DNA of 64,000 bases from Pseudaeromonas paramecii. Lineage in GTDB: Bacteria > Pseudomonadota > Gammaproteobacteria > Enterobacterales > Aeromonadaceae. The DNA lies in assembly GCF_039540575.1 (NCBI RefSeq), contig NZ_BAABFC010000022.1:23140-87139 (forward strand). The letters are read 5' to 3'. The position numbers and the translations under genes are program-made. Positions 17,007-24,648 of this stretch are shown one piece after another; within the stretch, counting starts at the first letter, position 1; each line of letters starts with the position of its first letter. The notes beneath the pieces are model-generated. The model did not search any database, had not been told where the DNA came from, and saw only the letters and a list, made by a program, of their open reading frames with translations.

Positions 17007-17654
17007 CTAGGGCGCCAAGCGATCGATATGCCAGGCGTCTTTGCCTTCCCCCAGCCGGGTATAGAGGAAACGGTCGTGCAGACGGTGTGCGCCGCCCTGC
17101 CAGAACTCCACCGAATCGAAACGTACCCGGTAGCCGCCCCAGAAGCTGGGCAGCGGCACCTCGCCGTTGGCGAACTTCTGCTTCATCTCCATGAACTTGG
17201 CTTCCAGCAGGCCTCGGGCCGAGATCCGACTGGACTGGCGACTGACCCAGGCGGCGATCTGGCTATCCTTGGGGCGCGAGTGGAAGTACTTGACCACCTC
17301 CAGGGTGGAAAGCGGTTCGGCGACCCCGGTGACATGCACCTGCCGCTCCAGGGTATGCCAGGGGAACAGCAGACTGACCTTGGCGTTGCCGGCGATCTGC
17401 TGGGCCTTGCGGCTACCCAGGTTGGTGTAAAACACGAAGCCTTGCTGGTCGAAGTGCTTGAGCAGCACCAGACGCTGGAAGGGTTGGCCGCTGGCATCCA
17501 CGGTGGCCACGCTCATGGCGGTGGGATCGGAGAGCTGCGCCTCGCAGGCCTGCTTGAGCCAGCGCTCAAACAGGGCGATGGGCTCCACCGGCAACTCCTC
17601 CCGGTGCAAACCGCCCTTGATATATTCACGGCGCAAGTCGGCAATATCCAACAT
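17007..17654 (-). CDS. pdxH: Pyridoxamine/pyridoxine 5'-phosphate oxidase PdxH
   Basis: FMN enzyme that oxidises PNP or PMP to pyridoxal phosphate. The 215-residue product starts MLDIADLRREY, close to E. coli PdxH (218 residues). FMN-binding segments QRLVLLKHFDQQGFVFYTN and the C-terminal RLHDRFLYTR followed by WHIDRLAP at the very end are present. The ATG at 17652-17654 is chosen because AGGGAGGA lies seven bases upstream; the longer open frame has no such support. It is divergent from the RNA methyltransferase gene. Confidence 0.97.
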   Translation of the reverse strand: MLDIADLRREYIKGGLHREELPVEPIALFERWLKQACEAQLSDPTAMSVATVDASGQPFQRLVLLKHFDQQGFVFYTNLGSRKAQQIAGNAKVSLLFPWHTLERQVHVTGVAEPLSTLEVVKYFHSRPKDSQIAAWVSRQSSRISARGLLEAKFMEMKQKFANGEVPLPSFWGGYRVRFDSVEFWQGGAHRLHDRFLYTRLGEGKDAWHIDRLAP

Positions 17655-17803
17655 CTTTTCGTCCTCCCTAGCCAATTTCAGCTGGGCAGTGTGCGCCAAG
17701 GCCGCGCCCCTGACAAGGTCATGGGCAAGAAAGCCGGCGACATGGTTGCCAGTGCCCTTGCCAGCGCCTATCATCACGCGGTTTTTCTGACCGGGTAACC
17801 AGC

Positions 17804-19015
17804 ATGATCAAGATCTCCCTTACCTCCTGGCAGGCCGAGCGGGCCGTCACCATTCTCGACGACGTCCTGACCCAGGGTGCCACCCTGGATCGGGCCTACG
17901 CCCGTGAGTTTGCCAACTTCAAGATGGGCCCCGGCGAGCAGGCCCGCATCGCCACCCTGGTGGGGGATCTGCTGCGTCGGTTGAGCCTCTATTGCCATCT
18001 GGCGGATGTGCCGCTGGCGGAGGCGGCCACCGCCGGTTGGGGCCTGATCTGTGTCTGGCACCAATTCCACGATCTGCCACTGCCCAGCCACCCCACCGCC
18101 GATCGCTTCAACCTCAAGGCGTTCGAGACCCGTCGCGCCCAGGCCAAGGGGGATCCCGTGCTCTGGGATGGCTGCCCGGAGTGGCTCGAGGCTCTGGGTC
18201 AGGCCCAGCTGGGCAAGCAATGGCCCGCAGAACGCCATGCCCTGACGCTGGCGCCCAAACGCTACCTGCGGGTCAACCGTCTCAAATGCGAACCGCAGCA
18301 ACTGATGGACAAGCTGGCTCGGGAACATATCCAGACCCGCCTGCTGGCCGGTCAGCCCGACACCCTGGAGGTGCTCTCCGATGGCGCCCTGTTCCGCACC
18401 GAGTGCTTCAAGCAGGGCTGGTTCGAGCAGCAGGATGCCGGCTCCCAGCAAATAGCTCCCTTCCTGGGTGTGGAGCCCGGCATGCGGGTGATCGACGCCT
18501 GCGCCGGCGCCGGTGGCAAGACGCTGCATCTGGCCGCCCTGATGGCCGGCAAGGGCCGGCTGCTGGCCATGGATGTGGAAGAGTGGAAGCTGGAGAACCT
18601 GCGGCAACGAGCCCGCCGCGCCTGCGCCCACAACGTGGAGGCGCGGCTCATCAGCTCCAGCAAGACCATCAAGCGCCTCAAGGAGAGTGCCGATCGCCTG
18701 CTGCTGGATGTGCCCTGCTCGGGCCTTGGGGTGCTGAAGCGCAATCCGGATGCCAAATGGCGGGACACCGCCGAGCGGCTGCCGATCCTGATGGATCTGC
18801 AGGCGGACATCCTCAGCCGCTACAGCCGCATGGTCAAACCCGGTGGCGAGCTGGTCTACGCCACCTGCAGCCTGCTGCCCTGTGAAAATCAGGAGCAGGT
18901 GGCGCGCTTCCTGGCAGCGGACAGCGGCTTTAGCCTGCTGGCCGAGCAGACGGTGAGCCCGGCGGCCAGCGGTTTTGACGGCTTCTACATGGCCCGCCTG
19001 CGCCGCGCAGGTTAA
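17804..19015 (+). CDS. RsmB/NOP-family RNA m5C methyltransferase
   Basis: SAM-dependent cytosine-C5 RNA methyltransferase of the RsmB/NOP2 superfamily. The 403 residues carry an N-terminal NusB-like helical region (about 1-150), SAM motif I DACAGAGGKT (231-240), motif II AMDVE, the motif IV DVPCSGLG with Cys304 and motif VI YATCSLLP with catalytic Cys354. It is not a plain RsmB orthologue: the NusB-like part is divergent and no fmt or trk genes surround it. The RNA target is therefore unassigned. Its stop overlaps that of the convergent gene by four bases. Confidence 0.88.
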   Translation: MIKISLTSWQAERAVTILDDVLTQGATLDRAYAREFANFKMGPGEQARIATLVGDLLRRLSLYCHLADVPLAEAATAGWGLICVWHQFHDLPLPSHPTADRFNLKAFETRRAQAKGDPVLWDGCPEWLEALGQAQLGKQWPAERHALTLAPKRYLRVNRLKCEPQQLMDKLAREHIQTRLLAGQPDTLEVLSDGALFRTECFKQGWFEQQDAGSQQIAPFLGVEPGMRVIDACAGAGGKTLHLAALMAGKGRLLAMDVEEWKLENLRQRARRACAHNVEARLISSSKTIKRLKESADRLLLDVPCSGLGVLKRNPDAKWRDTAERLPILMDLQADILSRYSRMVKPGGELVYATCSLLPCENQEQVARFLAADSGFSLLAEQTVSPAASGFDGFYMARLRRAG

Positions 19016-19365
19016 TCCCCCGGCAGGCGAACGCAGCGCGCCGGCAACTGGGCGGAGAGCTGCATGACATGCCGAGGCAGTAAGAGCCCGGCATAGCCTG
19101 CTCCGTCCCCCTTGACCGGGGCAGGTTGCAACTCCCCCTCCAGCTGCAGGTAGAAGGCCTGATAGGGGGTTTGCTTGTGCTTGAGGGCGTATTCGCGCAG
19201 CGCCATCACCACGGGGGCCGTCCCGCTCACCCAATAGACCTCGCTGCGGCCGCAAGGCTGAAAGCTGTTCACCCCGGCATCCGCCACATACAGGCCCGCC
19301 CAGGGTGGCACCCCCAGGCTCGTCAGCAGCAATCCCAGCCCCAGTGTCGTAGCTCCCATCCTCAC
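19012..19365 (-). CDS. Small exported protein, possibly NlpE/COG3650-like
   Basis: A 117-residue protein with an N-terminal hydrophobic segment (about 4-23) that looks like a signal peptide and no lipobox. The remainder, GLYVADAGVNSFQPCGRSEVYWV followed by an LxLEGEL strand, resembles the small beta-rich domain found in NlpE-like and COG3650 secreted proteins, with a single Cys in the CGR motif. That assignment is tentative and rests on remembered pattern only. Convergent with the upstream methyltransferase gene; its function is unknown. Confidence 0.65.
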   Translation of the reverse strand: MRMGATTLGLGLLLTSLGVPPWAGLYVADAGVNSFQPCGRSEVYWVSGTAPVVMALREYALKHKQTPYQAFYLQLEGELQPAPVKGDGAGYAGLLLPRHVMQLSAQLPARCVRLPGD

Positions 19366-19494
19366 TCCTATTACCCGGCGCGCTCGGTTAAGTCTGTTAG
19401 CCAGCCCATGGGAGCCGCCTCTGGCCCTTTTACATCCGCGCGGTTCCCGCTATCATCAAGCCCACTTTTTTAGCCACGCATACAGAAGCATTCT

Positions 19495-19830
19495 ATGGGC
19501 AAATCCACCCTGGCCTGTGCGGCCCTTCTCTCCAGCCTGCTGCTCACCAGCGGCTGTGTGTACAAGATTGATATCCCTCAGGGCAATTATGTCGAGCAAA
19601 AGCAGGTGGATCAGCTGCGCGCCGGCATGAGCCAGGAGCAGGTGGAGTACGTGCTGGGCGCCCCCTTGCTCGTCGACAGCTTCGACCCTCAGGTGTGGAA
19701 CTACCTCTACTACCTGCGCCAGGGCAACGGCGAGGTGGATCGCAAGCTGCTGAGCCTGCACTTTTCCCAGGGCAAGTTGGACAAGCTCTCCGGCGACTTC
19801 AAGGCGCCGCAGTTCAACCAGCCCCTCTAA
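19495..19830 (+). CDS. bamE: Outer-membrane assembly lipoprotein BamE (SmpA)
   Basis: Lipoprotein subunit of the beta-barrel assembly machine. The 111 residues have a signal peptide with lipobox LTSGC (lipidated Cys21) and the BamE core YKIDIPQGNYVEQKQVDQL, GMSQEQVEYVLGAPLL and a W-N-Y-L-Y-Y strand. The length is normal. It is divergent from the rnfH-ratA-type locus as in many gammaproteobacteria, where bamE, rnfH, ratA and smpB are neighbours. Confidence 0.97.
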   Translation: MGKSTLACAALLSSLLLTSGCVYKIDIPQGNYVEQKQVDQLRAGMSQEQVEYVLGAPLLVDSFDPQVWNYLYYLRQGNGEVDRKLLSLHFSQGKLDKLSGDFKAPQFNQPL

Positions 19831-19849
19831 GCCCCACCCTCACCATGCA

Positions 19850-19875
19850 AGAAGCCCTCGTTTGAGGGCTTCTGT
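19850..19875. terminator. Terminator between bamE and rnfH
   Basis: A perfect 10-bp stem with GTTT loop (19850-19859 with 19864-19873) stands between convergent bamE and rnfH. The T content on both sides is modest. Confidence 0.7.
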
Positions 19876-19896
19876 GTCTTGCGTACATCGCGCTGG

Positions 19897-20196
19897 TTAC
19901 TGACCCGATTTGGCGGCCTGTTCGGCCCGCAGGCGACGCAGCTCCTTGGGATCCGCCAGCAGCGGTCGGTAAATCTCGATCCGCTCGCCGCCGAGCAGGG
20001 GCTCCTCCAGGGGGATGAGTCGGCTATAGGAGCCAATCTTGCACTGCGCTAGATCGATCTCGGGGTAACGGGTCAGGATGCCGGAGCGCTCGATTGCCTG
20101 GCGAGCCGTCAGCCCCTCAGTAAACGCCACGCTTAGCAGCGTCTGTTTTTGTGGCAGGGCATACACCACCTCCACCCTCGTCTTATCGGACACCAT
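19897..20196 (-). CDS. rnfH: RnfH-family ubiquitin-like protein
   Basis: A 99-residue beta-grasp protein of the UPF0125/RnfH family (also called RatB). VEVVYALPQKQTLLSVAF near the start and the end block VEIYRPLLADPKELRR are family hallmarks. The ATG 20194-20196 or the next codon GTG is the start: AAGGAGG lies immediately upstream and the first 14 bases overlap the end of ratA, which implies translational coupling. The molecular role is not firmly known. Confidence 0.94.
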   Translation of the reverse strand: MVSDKTRVEVVYALPQKQTLLSVAFTEGLTARQAIERSGILTRYPEIDLAQCKIGSYSRLIPLEEPLLGGERIEIYRPLLADPKELRRLRAEQAAKSGQ

Positions 20197-20620
20197 ACAC
20201 CTCCTTGGCGCGCTGGCTGAACGCCTTGACCATGGCGCCGGCCAACTCGCGGAAAATGGCCCCGAAGGCCGTCTCAATCAACTTGGAGCTAAATTCAAAG
20301 GCCAGACTCAACTCCACCTTGCAGGCGGTATCATCCAGCGGCGTGAAGCGCCAAACCCCCTGCAGCTGCCGAAACGGGCCCTCCACCAGCTCCATCAGGA
20401 TTTCCCGCCCCGGCACCAGGGTGTTTTGGGTCGTGAACTGCTTGTGGATACCGGCCTTGGCCACAGATACCTCAGCCACCATGCCATGGTCAGAATGGCT
20501 GATGACCCGGCTCCCCACACAGCCGGGCAAAAAATCGGGATAAGCCGCCACATCGTTGACCAAGGCATACATCTCCTCGGCGCTATACATGACGAGGGCG
20601 CTACGGTGTAACTGAGCCAT
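20183..20620 (-). CDS. ratA: Ribosome-association toxin RatA / SRPBCC family protein
   Basis: A 145-residue START/SRPBCC-fold protein. The sequence MAQLHRSALVMYSAEEMYALVNDVAAYPDFLPGC begins as in E. coli RatA (PasT), reported to block 70S association and to support persistence; its mitochondrial relatives (COQ10) bind ubiquinone. Length and hydrophobic-cavity pattern are normal. It is co-transcribed with rnfH and divergent from smpB, which is the conserved arrangement. Confidence 0.95.
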   Translation of the reverse strand: MAQLHRSALVMYSAEEMYALVNDVAAYPDFLPGCVGSRVISHSDHGMVAEVSVAKAGIHKQFTTQNTLVPGREILMELVEGPFRQLQGVWRFTPLDDTACKVELSLAFEFSSKLIETAFGAIFRELAGAMVKAFSQRAKEVYGVR

Positions 20621-20714
20621 GGCTCCTCCTGCAGTGACAGGGGGCCGATTCTAGCATCTGGCCCGGTAAAATCACCCCCGCCAGCCCACCCTTTCGCCAA
20701 ACCGGCGCAGCCCG

Positions 20715-20720
20715 TATAAT
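20715..20720 (+). promoter_or_regulatory. Candidate -10 element of smpB
   Basis: A perfect TATAAT at 20715-20720 lies 33 bases ahead of the smpB ATG. The sequence 17 bases further up is a poor -35 (TTTCGC), so the assignment is tentative. Confidence 0.5.
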
Positions 20721-20753
20721 GGCCCGCTTGACGAAACGGGAGACAAGAACCGC

Positions 20754-21239
20754 ATGGTGAAGAAGAACGGCAAGGGCGGCAGCACATCCAGCACCATAGC
20801 CCTGAACAAGAAAGCCCGTCACGAATACTTTATCGAAGACAAATACGAATGCGGCCTGGAGCTGCAGGGCTGGGAGGTCAAATCCCTGCGTGCCGGCAAG
20901 GCCAATCTCGGCGACAGCTATGTGCTGCTGCAAAACAGCCAAGTCTACCTGTTCGGCACCAATATCACGCCCCTGCACCTGGCCTCCAGCCACGTGGTGT
21001 GCGACCCCACCCGCATTCGCAAGCTGCTGATGCACAAGAGCGAGATAGAGCGGCTGATCGGCCTGGTGGAACGCCAGGGCTACACCCTGATCCCCCTGGC
21101 ACTGTACTGGAAAGGCCCCTGGGTCAAGGTCGAGATTGGCCTGGCCAAGGGCAAGAAGGAACACGACAAGCGCCAGGACCTCAAGGAGCGGGAATGGCAG
21201 CGGGATAAGGATCGCATGATGAAGAACAAGGCTCGCTAG
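20754..21239 (+). CDS. smpB: SsrA-binding protein SmpB
   Basis: Essential partner of tmRNA in rescuing stalled ribosomes. The 161-residue protein has the oligonucleotide-binding barrel with ARHEYFIEDKYECGLELQGWEVKSLR and the basic C-terminal tail (KGKKEHDKRQDLKEREW...) that enters the empty mRNA channel. GGGAGA precedes the ATG. The tmRNA gene follows 45 bases after the stop, a common gammaproteobacterial order. Confidence 0.99.
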   Translation: MVKKNGKGGSTSSTIALNKKARHEYFIEDKYECGLELQGWEVKSLRAGKANLGDSYVLLQNSQVYLFGTNITPLHLASSHVVCDPTRIRKLLMHKSEIERLIGLVERQGYTLIPLALYWKGPWVKVEIGLAKGKKEHDKRQDLKEREWQRDKDRMMKNKAR

Positions 21240-21241
21240 GC

Positions 21242-21269
21242 TGGACAAAGAACCAAACTGTAGTAATAT
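21242..21269 (+). promoter_or_regulatory. Candidate promoter of the tmRNA gene
   Basis: TGGACA (21242-21247) and TAATAT (21264-21269) are separated by 16 bases, with an expected start near 21276. That would place the mature 5' end, made by RNase P, at 21285. Confidence 0.55.
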
Positions 21270-21284
21270 ACAGGTAACACTTTT

Positions 21285-21644
21285 GGGGCTGATTCAGGAT
21301 TCGACGGGACACTCGAAACCCAAGGTGCATGCCGAGGTGCGGTAGGCCTCGTTAACAAACCGCAAAAAAATAGTCGCAAACGACGAAAACTACGCACTGG
21401 CAGCTTAATAACCTGCGCAGAGCCCTTCTCCCCTAGCTTGCCTATGTGCTAGGGAAACGGAAGGTCACCCTTCATAGGATCGCGTGGAAGCCTTGCCTGG
21501 GGTGGAAGCGTTAAAACCAATCAGGCTAGTCTGTCGATGGCGTGTCGCTCCGCAGTCGGCCGGCGAATGTAAAGAGTGACTAAGCATGTAGTACTGAGGA
21601 TGTAGGTTTTTCGGACGGGGGTTCAACTCCCCCCAGCTCCACCA
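21285..21644 (+). ncRNA. ssrA: Transfer-messenger RNA (tmRNA, SsrA)
   Basis: A 360-nt one-piece tmRNA. The 5' end GGGGCUGAUUCAGGAUUCGACGG and the 3' end AGCUCCACCA form the acceptor stem, with the T-arm GGGGGUUCAACUCCCCC just upstream and CCA encoded. The reading frame 21376-21408 begins with resume codon GCA and encodes the tag ANDENYALAA followed by two stop codons. The tag is identical to that of E. coli. A terminator follows within ten bases. Confidence 0.99.
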
Positions 21645-21651
21645 AATCAAT

Positions 21652-21680
21652 AAGGCCCAGAGCAATCAGGGCCTTTTTTT
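21652..21680 (+). terminator. Terminator after tmRNA
   Basis: A 7-bp G/C stem (21652-21658 with 21669-21675) followed by seven T residues starts eight bases after the mature tmRNA 3' end. Confidence 0.88.
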
Positions 21681-21693
21681 ACGCTCCCTGCAC

Positions 21694-22686
21694 CTAGGGT
21701 GTGAATACCTGTTTCCAGTCTTTTTGCATATCCACCAGGATCCAACCTTGCTCAGGTGCGGCGGCCAGGGCGGTCACCAGTGTGCCGCTGGCGGGCGGCT
21801 TAGCATCGTAAGCATATTCTCTTGCCGCATCCGTATGGTGGATGATGAGCCCGAATGCCGGATGCGGATTGCCCTGGGTGACGAACTCCAGCATGGCCTG
21901 GTCACCATCGCTGTTACCGAAACAGGCGATGGGGCGTCTCCCGATAAACTGATGAATCGCAACGGGTTTGCCCTCCTTATCATCCACGTAGAGCTGATCC
22001 ATGGTCTTTACCAGTACAGGGCCGCCAGGACGCCGCTCAAAACGGGTCAGGCTGTTGGAGCCGATCACCTGCTCAGGCACTATGCCATAGACAGACTCGG
22101 CGAAGACCCGCATGAAATCGGCACCGCCGCCAGAAACGATATAGGTCTTGAAACCCTGCTCTCGCAGGTACTGCAGCAGCTCCAGCATGGGCTGGTAGGC
22201 CAGTTGCACATAGGGTCGGTGGAAACGAGGGTGCTGAGCCGTAGCCAGCCAGGCTCGCACCCGGGCGGCAAACGCGTCCGTGGTCATGCCTGCATGGGTC
22301 AAGGCCAGCAGATGCATTAGGCCCTCATGATGCGGACCCGCCATCAGGCTGGCCAGATCGCCGGAGAGCGCCGCCTTCACCATGGGATCCTGCCTTAACT
22401 CCGGTTTTTGCTGTACCTGAAGCTTCAGCTCATCCAGCGCGAAAGCCAACTGGAAAGGCATGGGGGCCTCAGGCCACAGGGTGCCGTCGTTGTCGAACAC
22501 CGCAACCCGCTCGGCCGCCGGGACAAAATCCGGGGAATCCGCCTGAGTGACCTTGGCAACATACGCCAGAATCGCCTGCTTAGGTGCCGTATTCTGCCAG
22601 GAGGGCAAGGGTTCGGCGCCCCAAGCCAGACTCTGCCCCAACAACAGCAGGCCCGCCAGCCAAGTTGTCATCTTGATGTGTCTCAT
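21694..22686 (-). CDS. Exported HAD-superfamily phosphatase
   Basis: A 330-residue haloacid-dehalogenase-type hydrolase with a Sec signal peptide (about 1-23, cut near AWGA). HAD motif I is VFDNDGTLW with nucleophile Asp65 and acid/base Asp67, motif II is YIVSGGGADF and motif IV is CFGNSDGDQAM. These indicate a phosphoserine-phosphatase-like monoesterase, here in the periplasm. I start at ATG 22684-22686 behind GAGGAGAG; the open frame continues upstream without support. It is divergent from the sulfatase gene, and pairing of such phosphatases with sulfatases suggests scavenging of phosphate and sulfate esters. The substrate is unknown. Confidence 0.85.
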   Translation of the reverse strand: MRHIKMTTWLAGLLLLGQSLAWGAEPLPSWQNTAPKQAILAYVAKVTQADSPDFVPAAERVAVFDNDGTLWPEAPMPFQLAFALDELKLQVQQKPELRQDPMVKAALSGDLASLMAGPHHEGLMHLLALTHAGMTTDAFAARVRAWLATAQHPRFHRPYVQLAYQPMLELLQYLREQGFKTYIVSGGGADFMRVFAESVYGIVPEQVIGSNSLTRFERRPGGPVLVKTMDQLYVDDKEGKPVAIHQFIGRRPIACFGNSDGDQAMLEFVTQGNPHPAFGLIIHHTDAAREYAYDAKPPASGTLVTALAAAPEQGWILVDMQKDWKQVFTP

Positions 22687-23045
22687 CCCGATACTCTCCT
22701 CTTTTTGATTGTCTTCATTGATAAACTGCCGACACCGTCTGTCATACGCCGGACACGCAACCGGGGTAGCCATATAGCAGTCGAGCGAGCCACAGCGGAA
22801 AAGGCTTTCAAACAAAGCTGCTCCCGACTGGTCAAACAAGCATCTCGGGTGTATCTTGCTTCTTAGATCCGTTTGCTTCCCAACAACACGAATCTGCACA
22901 GCAATACGCTCAAAGTAAAGAGCACCGCCGGGTTGTCTGTTGTCCGTCGATGCGTTTTTTTCAGCACCAGTTTTTTCAAGTCATAGCAGTAGCAAAAGAC
23001 GGCGGTATGGCACCGCCACCAGTGATGCCAGACAAGGAGAGAATC
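22687..23045. other. Shared upstream region of the phosphatase and sulfatase genes
   Basis: These 359 bases separate the divergent phosphatase and sulfatase genes and should carry both promoters. Open frames extend into it from both genes but lack a ribosome-binding site and have poor composition. No operator motif, hairpin or RNA could be recognised. Confidence 0.5.
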
Positions 23046-24587
23046 ATGGGGAAAAAAACCGGCTTAGGTCCAGTCACCAAACTCACACTCAACGCCTGCA
23101 CCGTGGCGTTGGCCGCCGCATCCATGACGGCGCAGGCGGCCGAGCAAAAACCCAATATTGTGGTGATTTTTGGCGATGATGTGGGTTACTGGAACCTCAG
23201 CACCTACAACCAGGGGATGATGCAATATCAGACTCCGAACATCGACAGCATCGCCGCCGAAGGGGCTAAGTTTACCGACTACTACGCCCAGCAAAGTTCC
23301 ACCGCCGGGCGCTCCGCCTTCATCACGGGGCAGATGCCGGTGCGTACCGGCCTCTCCAAGGTGGGACTGCCCGGCGCACCTGTGGGGATTAGCGACAAGG
23401 ATCCCACCATCGCCACCATGCTGAAGGCCCTGGGCTACGCCACCGGCCAGTTCGGTAAGAACCACCTGGGCGATCGGGATGAATACCTGCCCACCGCCCA
23501 CGGCTTTGACGAATTCTTCGGCAACCTGTATCACCTCAACGCCGAAGAAGAGCCGGAAAACGAGGACTATCCGAAGGATCCTGAGTTCCTCAAGCAATTC
23601 GGCCCCCGTGGCGTAATCAAGTCCTATGCCGATGGCAAGGTGGAGAATACTGGCGCCCTCACCCGCAAGCGCATGGAAACCGTCGATAACGAGTTCCTGG
23701 CCGCCGCCGATGATTTCATGACGCGCCAGGTCAAGGCCAAGAAGCCCTTCTTCGCCTGGGTCAACACCACCCGCATGCATAACCACACCCATGTGGGCCC
23801 CGACTATCGCGGCAAGAGCGGCCAGGGTGAGTACGCCGACGGCATGCTGGAACACGACAACCAGGTGGCCCAGGTTCTTAAGAAAATCAAGGAGTTGGGG
23901 ATCGAAGAGAACACCATCGTTATCTACACCACCGACAATGGCCCCATGACGACGACATGGCCTGATGCCGGCATAACCCCCTTCCGCAGTGAGAAGAACA
24001 CCGGCTGGGAAGGCGGCTTCCGGGTACCGGCCATGATCAAGTGGCCTGGCCACATCAAGCCAGGGACCGTCATCAACGACATGTTCGCCGGCGAGGACTG
24101 GTTCCCCACCCTGGTGGGCTGGGCCGGCAATCCCAAGGCCAAGGATGAGCTGCTCAAAGGCACCACGGTGCAGGGCAAGTCCTACAAGGTGCATCTGGAT
24201 GGCTATGATCAGAGCGATCTGCTGACCGGCAAGGGCCCGGGCAAGCGTGAGAACTTCTTCTACTGGAGCGACGATGGCGATCTGCTGGCCATGCGCCATG
24301 GCCGCTGGAAGTTCCATTTCATGATCCAGGAACATGAAACAGGTTTCGACATCTGGCAAAAACCCTTCACCCCGCTGCGGGTTCCATTGCTGGTGGACCT
24401 GTACAACGACCCCTTTGAACGTGGTGTTAACTCCATGAGTTACAACGACTGGATGTACGATCGCATCTTCCTGGTCTCAGGCATAGCTCAGCCCGAGACC
24501 GCCAAGATGCTGGCCACCTTCAAGGAGTTTCCGCCGCGCTTCAAGCCGGCCAGCTTCACGGTGGACGCCAGCACCCTGGGTCAATAA
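23046..24587 (+). CDS. Exported Ser-type sulfatase (arylsulfatase family)
   Basis: Sulfate-ester hydrolase of the alkaline-phosphatase superfamily. The 513-residue product has a signal peptide ending in AQAA (about residue 32), metal-binding Asp44-Asp45 in IFGDDVGYW, and the modification motif S85-T-A-G-R89, that is Ser-x-Ala-x-Arg. A Ser here, and not Cys, means the formylglycine is made by an anaerobic-type maturase, and such an enzyme is encoded next. The second metal block TTDNGPM and the KNHLGDRDEYLPTAHGFDEF stretch are also present. AAGGAG lies six bases ahead of ATG 23046. The natural substrate cannot be read from sequence. Confidence 0.93.
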   Translation: MGKKTGLGPVTKLTLNACTVALAAASMTAQAAEQKPNIVVIFGDDVGYWNLSTYNQGMMQYQTPNIDSIAAEGAKFTDYYAQQSSTAGRSAFITGQMPVRTGLSKVGLPGAPVGISDKDPTIATMLKALGYATGQFGKNHLGDRDEYLPTAHGFDEFFGNLYHLNAEEEPENEDYPKDPEFLKQFGPRGVIKSYADGKVENTGALTRKRMETVDNEFLAAADDFMTRQVKAKKPFFAWVNTTRMHNHTHVGPDYRGKSGQGEYADGMLEHDNQVAQVLKKIKELGIEENTIVIYTTDNGPMTTTWPDAGITPFRSEKNTGWEGGFRVPAMIKWPGHIKPGTVINDMFAGEDWFPTLVGWAGNPKAKDELLKGTTVQGKSYKVHLDGYDQSDLLTGKGPGKRENFFYWSDDGDLLAMRHGRWKFHFMIQEHETGFDIWQKPFTPLRVPLLVDLYNDPFERGVNSMSYNDWMYDRIFLVSGIAQPETAKMLATFKEFPPRFKPASFTVDASTLGQ

Positions 24588-24603
24588 GCCAACATCGTAG
24601 TTT

Positions 24604-24627
24604 GGGAGCCGGCGTAAGCCGGCTCCC
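24604..24627 (+). terminator. Stem-loop between sulfatase and maturase genes
   Basis: A perfect 10-bp G/C-rich stem with GTAA loop (24604-24613 with 24618-24627) sits 16 bases after the sulfatase stop and 21 bases before the maturase ATG. No T run follows, so it may be a partial terminator or an mRNA 3' stabiliser that raises sulfatase over maturase levels. Confidence 0.6.
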
Positions 24628-24648
24628 GTGTTGCCAACAGGAGGGCCG

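Noticed and set aside
21465..21665. Open frame of 66 codons on the minus strand across the tmRNA gene
   Set aside because: It lies inside the tmRNA, whose tag frame, acceptor stem and T-arm are clear; no ribosome-binding site or family match.
22687..22899. N-terminal extension of the HAD phosphatase by 71 residues
   Set aside because: It would bury the obvious signal peptide, and a good ribosome-binding site stands directly before ATG 22686.
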